Shown here one piece after another: positions 1 through 4,562 of a stretch of DNA of 5,389 nucleotides; position 1 is the stretch's first letter, and every line of letters begins with the position of its first letter. The notes beneath the pieces are model-generated. The model did not search any database and was not told the DNA's origin. It saw only the letters and a list, made by a program, of their open reading frames with translations. This DNA comes from an uncultured Bacilli bacterium. Lineage in GTDB: Bacteria; Bacillota_I; Bacilli_A; RF39; UBA660. The DNA lies in NCBI GenBank assembly GCA_947627145.1, contig CANQUW010000068.1:1-5389 (forward strand), read 5' to 3'. The position numbers were made by a program, and so were the translations under genes.

Positions 1-82
1 CCAAAAGTTTCACAGATATGCTCTTTAACGGTAGTTTATCCCCGTCTTCATAATAAAGTAATTGACTAGAATAGTGTGCCAT
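1..82 (-). CDS. Possible N-terminus of an unidentified protein (partial)
   Basis: An ATG at 80-82 opens a frame that stays open for 27 codons to the window edge, reading MAHYSSQLLYYEDGDKLPL and onward. I do not recognise the protein. In favour are the strong promoter just upstream, a protein-like composition, and no stop in very AT-rich DNA. Against are the absence of any ribosome site and a predicted transcription start only about 8 nt before the ATG, so the gene would be nearly leaderless. The start would also sit in a stem-loop (arms 58-65 and 82-89). The alternative is that this stretch is a structured leader or small RNA and the real start is outside the window. Another short minus frame, opening with an ATG near 50 and ending after 8 codons, has no support. 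Confidence 0.35.
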   Translation of the reverse strand, partial: MAHYSSQLLYYEDGDKLPLKSISVKLL

Positions 83-89
83 CAATTAC
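58..89 (-). other. Stem-loop at predicted 5' end of the left-edge transcript
   Basis: The minus strand reads GTAATTGA (89-82), a 16-nt loop, then TCAATTAC (65-58): a perfect 8-bp inverted repeat. It begins within a base or two of the transcription start predicted from the promoter at 97-125. It may protect the 5' end, affect translation, or form part of a longer leader fold; a second weak pairing ACGG/CCGT follows nearer the edge. It does not match a riboswitch class I know. Confidence 0.45.
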
Positions 90-96
90 GTACTAA

Positions 97-125
97 ATTA
101 TAACATATTTTTATGATTTTGTCAA
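97..125 (-). promoter_or_regulatory. Sigma-A promoter reading off the left edge
   Basis: On the minus strand a perfect -35 TTGACA (120-125) is followed after exactly 17 nt by a perfect -10 TATAAT (97-102). A TGT triplet immediately precedes the -10, giving an extended TGn -10. The predicted start of transcription is near position 90. This is one of the strongest promoter matches in the window and implies a gene or RNA that continues beyond position 1. It lies about 85 nt past the end of the hydrolase gene, beyond that gene's terminator, so it starts a new transcription unit on the same strand. Confidence 0.8.
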
Positions 126-175
126 ATACAACCTGTTGTTATTTATAGTATATGCAAGTAGTTTTACAAATATAT

Positions 176-204
176 ACAAAAAGCTCTAACTATTGTTAGA
201 ACTT
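176..204 (-). terminator. Rho-independent terminator of the hydrolase gene
   Basis: Six nucleotides past the hydrolase stop codon, the minus strand has AAGTTCTAAC, a 4-nt loop AATA, then GTTAGAGCTT. This is a 10-bp stem with one mismatch (184/201). A run of five U residues (182-178) follows or overlaps the stem base. The geometry is that of an intrinsic terminator. Confidence 0.8.
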
Positions 205-209
205 CAAAA

Positions 210-911
210 TTAACTTGCTCTAATTGATGCTACATATCTATTAACCTTCATAGGCCATTCTCTACTTTCAGCATATCGTGGACCTATAGTCTCAACTGTA
301 GTAAGACCACGTGCATAATAATTATTATATAAATTATCAATAAATCCAACGATACCTTCATCAAGTGTTGGATAACCTTTCCAAGCACCACTACAAGAAG
401 GATAACCTTTTTGACCACCTACATTATTACAACTTCTAACTAAAGAACTACATCTACCATGACCACAACCAGTTTCAAGTAACATTATCGCAACAGCAAC
501 ATAAGGGTCAACTCCACGTGCAAGTGCAGTTGTTGCAATTAAATTACCTTTACCTGCAAGTAAGTCAGCTAAATTACGATCAAGTTTAGCACTTAACTCT
601 TCAATTGTCATACCTTCATATACTTCTACTCTCTCAGGTTGTAAAGGTTCGATAACTTTTCCGTTTTCATCTTTTGCAGCCGGAACCTCTTCACCAGTTG
701 GTAAAATAACTGTAGGATTTTCACGTTTTTCTTTTTCTTCTACTTTTTCTTGACGTGAAGCAGTAGCAATCTCTTTAACATCAACTTGTTTAGTATCGAC
801 TTTTACTTTTTCACTTTTGTATTCTACATTATTCTGAACCACGATTGCCATAGCAATCATCCCTACACCAAGCATTGATAATACAATACTAATGAGTTTT
901 GGTTTTTTCAT
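210..911 (-). CDS. Membrane-anchored glucosaminidase-like peptidoglycan hydrolase
   Basis: This 233-residue protein probably cleaves glycan strands of the cell wall from outside the membrane. Residues 1-5 are basic, 6-26 are one hydrophobic helix (signal anchor or signal peptide), and 28-98 are a charged Lys/Glu/Pro-rich linker. Residues 101-233 form a lysozyme-fold domain of the glucosaminidase (GH73/FlgJ) type: an AIMLLETGCGHG segment with likely catalytic Glu146, then CNNVGGQKGYP (161-171), the family's asparagine-rich stretch, then a C-terminal ESREWPMKVNRYV. Four cysteines (149, 154, 161, 173) cluster around the active site; this is unusual for a secreted Gram-positive protein and suggests disulfides. 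There is no lipobox or LPXTG. The ATG at 909-911 has AGAGGTG 5 nt upstream (917-923). The gene is monocistronic, with a promoter at 957-985 and a terminator at 176-204. Its codons are less AT-biased than those of its neighbours, compatible with high expression. The domain is fairly sure; the exact bond cleaved is not known. Confidence 0.85.
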   Translation of the reverse strand: MKKPKLISIVLSMLGVGMIAMAIVVQNNVEYKSEKVKVDTKQVDVKEIATASRQEKVEEKEKRENPTVILPTGEEVPAAKDENGKVIEPLQPERVEVYEGMTIEELSAKLDRNLADLLAGKGNLIATTALARGVDPYVAVAIMLLETGCGHGRCSSLVRSCNNVGGQKGYPSCSGAWKGYPTLDEGIVGFIDNLYNNYYARGLTTVETIGPRYAESREWPMKVNRYVASIRAS

Positions 912-925
912 AATTTCACCTCTAA

Positions 926-950
926 ATCGGTCCTATTCCTCAAAACCGAT
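926..950 (-). other. 5' UTR stem-loop ahead of the hydrolase
   Basis: On the minus strand ATCGGT (950-945) pairs with ACCGAT (931-926) across a 13-nt loop. It begins at the transcription start predicted from the promoter at 957-985, and its 3' arm ends 2 nt before the AGAGGTG ribosome site. The loop holds a GAGGA that resembles a second ribosome site. It could stabilise the mRNA or tune translation of the hydrolase; as a duplex DNA palindrome at +1 it could also be an operator. Confidence 0.55.
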
Positions 951-956
951 GTCTTT

Positions 957-985
957 ATTTTACCATAAATGTTCTCAATTGTCAA
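957..985 (-). promoter_or_regulatory. Sigma-A promoter of the hydrolase gene
   Basis: On the minus strand TTGACA (980-985) and TAAAAT (957-962) are separated by exactly 17 nt, with TGG directly before the -10 (extended TGn motif). Transcription should start near 950, leaving a leader of about 40 nt that begins with a stem-loop. Confidence 0.85.
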
Positions 986-1067
986 TTTTTATGACGTATA
1001 AACCAAAACCCCTGCACTATATTATATGATAAATCAAAGAAAAAATTACTACAATTCATATATTTGT

Positions 1068-1096
1068 TTTACTTTCTTAGCTTATAGTTTTATAAT
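1068..1096 (+). promoter_or_regulatory. Promoter of the sirtuin gene
   Basis: A perfect -10 TATAAT (1091-1096) is preceded after 17 nt by TTTACT (1068-1073), four of six matches to the -35 consensus. The predicted start near 1103 falls at the ribosome site, so the leader would be only about 11 nt. It diverges from the hydrolase promoter, with about 82 nt between the two -35 boxes. Confidence 0.55.
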
Positions 1097-1113
1097 ATAA
1101 TTAGAGGTGTATT

Positions 1114-1857
1114 ATGGAAGATATAGAAAAATTAATAGAAATAATTAAGAACTCAGATAACATTGTATTTTTTGGAGGTGCTGGTGTATCTACTGAAAGT
1201 GGACTTAAGGATTTTAGAAGTAAAGATGGTCTTTACAACGAAAAATACAAATACCCTCCTGAAGAAATACTAAGTCATACTTTCTTTATGAATAACACAG
1301 AAGAGTTTTATAAATTTTATCGCGATAAAATGAATCCAACAAATTACAAACCTAATATAGCACATTATACTTTAACTGATTTAGAAAACTTAGGAAAACT
1401 AAAAGCTATAATCACTCAAAATATAGATGGATTTCATGAAGATGCTTTAAGTAAGAATGTTTTAGAATTACATGGCTCCGTTAAAAGAAATTATTGTATG
1501 AATTGTCATAAGTTTTATAATGCTTCAAAAGTATTTAATACTACAGGCATTCCTAAATGTAGTTGTGGTGGTATTATCAAACCTGATGTAGTCTTATACG
1601 AAGAAGGACTTGATAATAATACAGTAAACAAAGCAATCGACTCTATAGAAAATGCTGATACTCTAATAGTTGCTGGTACATCACTCTTAGTATATCCTGC
1701 CGCAAGTTTCATACAATTTTTTAGAGGACGTAATCTAATAATTATAAATAAAGATAAAACTCCAGCAGATAATACTGCAACCCTATGTATTCATGATTCT
1801 CTAGGTAAAGTATTTAAAGAAATAAAAGAAGCTATATTTACTTCAAACGAAAAGTAA
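1114..1857 (+). CDS. cobB: NAD-dependent protein deacetylase, Sir2/CobB family
   Basis: The 247-residue protein is a single-domain bacterial sirtuin of normal length. It removes acyl groups from lysines using NAD+, giving nicotinamide and O-acetyl-ADP-ribose in the cytosol. Motifs in order are the NAD-binding GAGVSTESG (22-30) with DFR (33-35), TQNID (101-105), the catalytic HG (His120), a zinc site of Cys128/Cys131 and Cys149/Cys151, KPDVVLYEE (156-164), GTSL (188-191) with VYPAA (193-197), and NKD (212-214). From memory it resembles the class U sirtuins such as that of Thermotoga (EEFYKF..., VYPAA). At the place where E. coli CobB and SIRT5 carry the acid-binding Tyr-x-x-Arg, this protein has Tyr66-x-x-Tyr69, so plain deacetylation is more likely than desuccinylation. 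The ATG has AGAGGTG 4 nt upstream (1103-1109). The 3' end overlaps the convergent permease gene by 20 nt. The family is certain; targets are unknown. Confidence 0.95.
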   Translation: MEDIEKLIEIIKNSDNIVFFGGAGVSTESGLKDFRSKDGLYNEKYKYPPEEILSHTFFMNNTEEFYKFYRDKMNPTNYKPNIAHYTLTDLENLGKLKAIITQNIDGFHEDALSKNVLELHGSVKRNYCMNCHKFYNASKVFNTTGIPKCSCGGIIKPDVVLYEEGLDNNTVNKAIDSIENADTLIVAGTSLLVYPAASFIQFFRGRNLIIINKDKTPADNTATLCIHDSLGKVFKEIKEAIFTSNEK

Positions 1858-1870
1858 ATACAGCTTTTTT
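1824..1870. terminator. Bidirectional terminator shared by the sirtuin and permease genes
   Basis: Arms 1829-1843 and 1852-1866 form a 15-bp stem with one mismatch and an 8-nt loop (1844-1851). On the plus strand six T residues (1865-1870) follow. On the minus strand the stem is followed by TTCTTTTATT (1830-1821). The stop codons of both convergent genes (1855-1857 plus, 1838-1840 minus) lie inside the hairpin, so the same bases encode two C-termini and end both transcripts. Confidence 0.8.
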
Positions 1871-3403
1871 CTTTACAAGTAATAAAGCAACTACTAAATA
1901 TACTAATGATATTATCACAACCATCATAGAAAACCTCATAATGGAGAATGTATATCTCGTACATAAATAACATATGTAATAAGTTATAAAACTTACTATA
2001 GTATAAGAAAAACTTTTCATATGCATATCTTCATCATATGGTTGTAATAAATAATATATTACTAAATAATGTATAGAGAAAAGTATACTCATAATAAGTA
2101 TTGAGATAAATATAAGAATGTATTCGAGTAACAATAGATTTCCTTTAGTAAATAATAGTATTAAAATAAGAGAAATAGAAAAAACAATTGCTGGTAAAAG
2201 ATTAACTTTTGTAACAGTCTTTACTCTAGTTTTAAAATTATTAAGTATAACACTCTCTTCTCTATAAAAATTATATTTAAGCATACTTCTATCACAATTA
2301 TAAAACATCGCACCACATACAATAGATCCTCTATTTAAAAAATACATTATAAATAAAGTCCAAGTAAAATTATTAATAATAAAGTTATAAGTAAATTCTT
2401 TGTATACAGGTCTAAACCACAAATACCCTATTACTCCAACAGCAACAACAAATATCACTATAGAATAATTAACTGCTGACCTCATAAGTATCTTCTTATG
2501 TCTTAAGAAAAATATAGTATTAAATAAATCATAACCACTCTTACCTTCAAGTTTTTTATCATCTATTTTATAATCTTTCTTATCAACTTCGTAGATAGAC
2601 GCAATAGAATTTTTCTCATCACTAGCCAAAACTGATTTAGTATTAAGTCTTTTATAAATTAATTTAAAGTCCTTAACTCTTCTTAAATAATTTATAGATA
2701 AAATACTAAATATAATAATTAACCCCATAATAACTATTATTATATTAAAATTAATAGTTATATTAAAATAAGGTAAAACATAAGAAAGACCCAAAAATAT
2801 AAAAATCAAAGTAAAATAATGTATATAATTATTTATTAAAATATTACCAAAATATTTATAATATAAAAGTCCAAAAACTTCACTTAAAAGTCTAGAAAGA
2901 CTAGTAATAATAGAGATAAGTATTATATAAATATATGAAAATCCTAATATATTACTAAATATGAATAAGCATATACCATTTAATATAAATGAAGTAAATA
3001 TAGTAGATACTAAAGTATTAAAAGTATATTTATAAGAATCTATTTTAAATAGATTAATAAAATAATAATTCTTTTTACCAGGTACAAATAAATTAGTATT
3101 AATAAATATTCCCAGTATTGTAAGAATAATAAGTACATGTATAAAGCTACTACTAACATTATCTTTGAATAAATATAAAACACTAAAATATATAATTGAA
3201 TAATATAATAATTTAAAAATAATATTCCTAATAAATGTATATATATTTATAATTATAGAAAATACTTTCTTATCTAGAGTAGATGCATATATATCTCTAC
3301 TAATCATTTTACCCAATAAAGGAATTTTAGATAATCTATATAATAAAACATTAATATTATAAGTATTTAAAAACTTATGTGCTATTCTTTCTTCTCTAAT
3401 CAT
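1838..3403 (-). CDS. ABC transporter permease, about 12 membrane helices
   Basis: This 521-residue integral membrane protein is the channel half of an ABC exporter whose ATPase is encoded just upstream. About twelve hydrophobic segments can be placed (roughly 60-80, 87-104, 130-152, 154-178, 193-212, 218-240, 312-330, 345-365, 400-418, 424-453, 465-485, 491-510). They form two halves split by a charged cytoplasmic stretch at 241-305. The N-terminal 45 residues are amphipathic and basic. A polar CDRSMLKYNFYRE segment (370-382) in the second half stands out and resembles a motif in large Bacillota ABC-2 type permeases of unknown substrate. The length suggests a pseudo-duplicated permease that may work without a second permease gene. 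The ATG overlaps the ATPase stop by 8 nt (3396-3403), and AAAGGAT sits 7 nt upstream inside the ATPase gene, which points to coupled translation. Very Ile/Tyr/Asn/Lys-rich. Substrate unknown. Confidence 0.85.
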   Translation of the reverse strand: MIREERIAHKFLNTYNINVLLYRLSKIPLLGKMISRDIYASTLDKKVFSIIINIYTFIRNIIFKLLYYSIIYFSVLYLFKDNVSSSFIHVLIILTILGIFINTNLFVPGKKNYYFINLFKIDSYKYTFNTLVSTIFTSFILNGICLFIFSNILGFSYIYIILISIITSLSRLLSEVFGLLYYKYFGNILINNYIHYFTLIFIFLGLSYVLPYFNITINFNIIIVIMGLIIIFSILSINYLRRVKDFKLIYKRLNTKSVLASDEKNSIASIYEVDKKDYKIDDKKLEGKSGYDLFNTIFFLRHKKILMRSAVNYSIVIFVVAVGVIGYLWFRPVYKEFTYNFIINNFTWTLFIMYFLNRGSIVCGAMFYNCDRSMLKYNFYREESVILNNFKTRVKTVTKVNLLPAIVFSISLILILLFTKGNLLLLEYILIFISILIMSILFSIHYLVIYYLLQPYDEDMHMKSFSYTIVSFITYYICYLCTRYTFSIMRFSMMVVIISLVYLVVALLLVKKKAVFTFRLK

Positions 3404-4100
3404 TTTTAGAATCCTTTAAACATTTAATAATTTTATCTTTATATTTACGAGTATCCAAGTCTTTCTTCTCTATTTTTTCAAGTTTTTTATTATTTATAAT
3501 AACTATTTCATCACATAAGTCCATAGCGAGTTCTAATATATGAGTTGAAAATATTATAATACGTTCATTTTTTATTTTTTTAAGTAATTTCTTCATATCA
3601 TCTTGTACTACTACATCTAAAGATGTTAAAGGTTCATCTAAAAGTAATACATCTGGAAGTAAAATAATTTCTATAAGCATCTGTATCTTATTTTTCATAC
3701 CACTAGAATATTCTTTTAAAAGTTTATCTTGATCTTCTTTTTTTATATCAACTAAATCAAAATAATAATCTATACTTTTCATATCTTTTATTTTATTTTT
3801 ATTAATTTCTAAAAAGAAAGTAAGAAACTCTTTTCCAGTTAAAAATTCTGGTACTGAAGATTCTGATACAACATAACCAATATCACTAGTATCAATATTT
3901 CTTAAAAATTCCTTATCAAGTAATACTTTACCCTTATCAATATCTATATCTTTATTAATAGAGTTAAATAGTGTAGTTTTACCAGCACCATTTCTTCCAA
4001 TTAAACCATAAATTTTACCACTATCAAAGGTAAAGTTCACATCTTTAAATACTACATTATCTTTATAACTTTTACATAAATCTTCTATTATTAACTTCAT
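3396..4100 (-). CDS. ABC transporter ATP-binding protein
   Basis: The 234-residue cytosolic ATPase powers the exporter formed with the downstream permease. Seen motifs are Walker A GRNGAGKTT (35-43), an ABC signature shortened to YSSGMK (131-136), Walker B VLLLDEP (151-157) with catalytic Glu156, a D-loop SLD (160-162), and the switch His187 in STH. The usual Q-loop glutamine is absent: the segment reads GYVVSES (75-81), with Glu80 or a serine at the Q position, as in some ABC-2 type exporters. The C-terminal 30 residues are highly charged. The size and the single-domain layout fit ABC-2 exporters (drug, peptide or lipid export) rather than importers, and no substrate-binding protein of importer size is nearby. 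The ATG (4098-4100) has GAGGG 6 nt upstream and AGGAG further off. It has its own extended -10 promoter and shares an operon with the permease. Confidence 0.92.
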   Translation of the reverse strand: MKLIIEDLCKSYKDNVVFKDVNFTFDSGKIYGLIGRNGAGKTTLFNSINKDIDIDKGKVLLDKEFLRNIDTSDIGYVVSESSVPEFLTGKEFLTFFLEINKNKIKDMKSIDYYFDLVDIKKEDQDKLLKEYSSGMKNKIQMLIEIILLPDVLLLDEPLTSLDVVVQDDMKKLLKKIKNERIIIFSTHILELAMDLCDEIVIINNKKLEKIEKKDLDTRKYKDKIIKCLKDSKND

Positions 4101-4120
4101 ATTTATCCCTCACTCCTATG

Positions 4121-4129
4121 ATTATACCA
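4121..4129 (-). promoter_or_regulatory. Extended -10 promoter of the ABC operon
   Basis: The minus strand carries TGGTATAAT (4129-4121), a perfect extended -10, ending 20 nt before the ATPase ATG. The -35 region is only a T run contributed by the tail of the upstream terminator, so recognition would rest on the TGn element. The predicted start near 4114 leaves a leader of about 14 nt that still holds the GAGGG ribosome site (4107-4111). The AGGAG at 4113-4117 would be at or before the transcript start. Confidence 0.6.
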
Positions 4130-4134
4130 TTTTT

Positions 4135-4169
4135 TAAAAAGAAAAAAAACAATAGAATGTCTATTGTTT
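4135..4169 (-). terminator. Terminator of the lipoprotein gene
   Basis: The minus strand reads AAACAATAGA, loop CAT, TCTATTGTTT (4169-4147), a perfect 10-bp stem, followed by a near-continuous T run (about 4149 to 4136 with one C). The TAG stop of the lipoprotein (4163-4161) lies in the 5' arm. It separates the lipoprotein from the ABC operon, although read-through remains possible. Confidence 0.85.
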
Positions 4170-4301
4170 AAAATCAGCATTATCAACAGTATGATGTACT
4201 TCGGATTTTATTTCATTCCAAGCACTAGATAAACTACACCCAGTAATACACATACATAATGTAAAAATTATAATTACTACTAATATTTTTCTAATATTCA
4301 T
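4161..4301 (-). CDS. Small lipoprotein, 46 residues
   Basis: The frame runs from ATG (4301-4299) to TAG (4163-4161). Residues 1-5 are basic (MNIRK), 6-18 are hydrophobic, and ITGC (19-22) is a good lipobox, so signal peptidase II should leave a lipidated Cys22 and a mature peptide of only 25 residues. The mature part is SLSSAWNEIKSEVHHTVDNA-type sequence, one short amphipathic helix with two histidines and no recognisable domain. AGAGGAG (4309-4315) lies 7 nt before the ATG, a TATAAT -10 lies upstream, and a strong terminator follows, so this is a complete small transcription unit. It precedes the ABC exporter on the same strand. In size it recalls entericidin-like or immunity-type small lipoproteins, but I see no decisive similarity. 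That it is a gene is well supported; its function is unknown. Confidence 0.85.
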   Translation of the reverse strand: MNIRKILVVIIIFTLCMCITGCSLSSAWNEIKSEVHHTVDNADFKQ

Positions 4302-4324
4302 ATCTCTACTCCTCTATTATCACA

Positions 4325-4333
4325 ATTATAACA
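4325..4333 (-). promoter_or_regulatory. Extended -10 promoter of the lipoprotein gene
   Basis: TGTTATAAT (4333-4325, minus strand) is a perfect -10 with a TGn extension, placing the start of transcription near 4318, just ahead of the AGAGGAG ribosome site. There is no good -35; a T-rich stretch occupies the place. Confidence 0.6.
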
Positions 4334-4421
4334 AAATAATTTTAAAAAAGCATCTAGAAACATCATATTATTTAACTAGTTTGTAAAATTTACAGTATAT
4401 ATAATATTAATAAGAACAAAG
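4334..4421. other. Non-coding AT-rich stretch between lipoprotein promoter and element end
   Basis: No reading frame is supported here. The only structured item is TGTAAAATTTACA (4382-4394), a 6-bp inverted repeat around one central base, about 50 nt upstream of the lipoprotein -10. It might be an operator half-buried in very AT-rich DNA, but such short palindromes are expected by chance. This is the likely original flank into which the tnpB element inserted. Confidence 0.4.
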
Positions 4422-4457
4422 GATTAATTATTAAAACTAAAGTTTTTATAATTAATC
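4422..4457. repeat. 36-nt palindrome, likely right-end hairpin of the tnpB element
   Basis: GATTAATTAT (4422-4431) pairs with ATAATTAATC (4448-4457). One T-T mismatch (4432/4447) follows, then AAAACT (4433-4438) pairs with AGTTTT (4441-4446) around a tiny loop. IS200/IS605 elements carry subterminal hairpins with an unpaired base in mid-stem, near the end 3' of tnpB, which fits this position. Alternatively it ends transcription from tnpB; the sequence after it on the minus strand (CTTTGTTCTTATT) is only moderately U-rich. The element boundary itself cannot be fixed from one copy. Confidence 0.5.
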
Positions 4458-4545
4458 TCGAAAATCTCACGATTTTCATTTTCTATTTCATCAAGATTTC
4501 TCTTTCCATAGACCAGCATCCGGCAGTCGCTACCGTACTTTCTAT
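4458..4545 (-). ncRNA. Candidate omega (guide) RNA scaffold of TnpB
   Basis: The segment just 3' of tnpB is much richer in G and C than its surroundings and folds densely on the coding strand. It has CGGTAG-CGA-CTGCCG (4535-4521, 6 bp with one G-U), then TCTAT/ATAGA (4512-4508 with 4486-4482) enclosing AAGA-GAAA-TCTT (4504-4493), then GAAAATC-GTGA-GATTTTC (4477-4460). Two of the loops are GNRA tetraloops (GAAA, GTGA). TnpB proteins use a guide RNA derived from the 3' end of their own gene plus the right end of the element, which is where this lies. The 5' end may extend into tnpB, and the 3' end and guide may include or follow the palindrome at 4422-4457. The location and structure are seen; the role is inferred from the family. 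Confidence 0.65.
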
Positions 4546-4562
4546 TTTTAATTATTCTTACT

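Noticed and set aside
1..90. Left-edge leader as tmRNA, RNase P RNA, SRP RNA or a known riboswitch
   Set aside because: None of the conserved cores I know for these classes is present; only a simple stem-loop is visible.
991..1029. Short plus-strand ATG frame between the divergent promoters
   Set aside because: Only 12 codons, no ribosome site, and no promoter in the right place.
1515..1712. Minus-strand open frame of 65 codons inside the sirtuin gene
   Set aside because: It is antisense to the conserved zinc and NAD motifs of the sirtuin and has no ribosome site or recognisable sequence.
1114..1857. Sir2 protein as part of an anti-phage defence system
   Set aside because: It is a normal-length single-domain deacetylase with catalytic His120 and a zinc site. 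Defence Sir2 proteins are NADases fused to other domains or paired with effectors, none of which is seen here.
1791..1973. Minus-strand open frame of 60 codons across the sirtuin/permease junction
   Set aside because: It overlaps the end of both real genes in another frame and is explained by their composition.
4382..4394. TGTAAAATTTACA palindrome as a specific operator
   Set aside because: It is short, very AT-rich, single-copy in the window and about 50 nt from the nearest -10; no regulator consensus matches convincingly.
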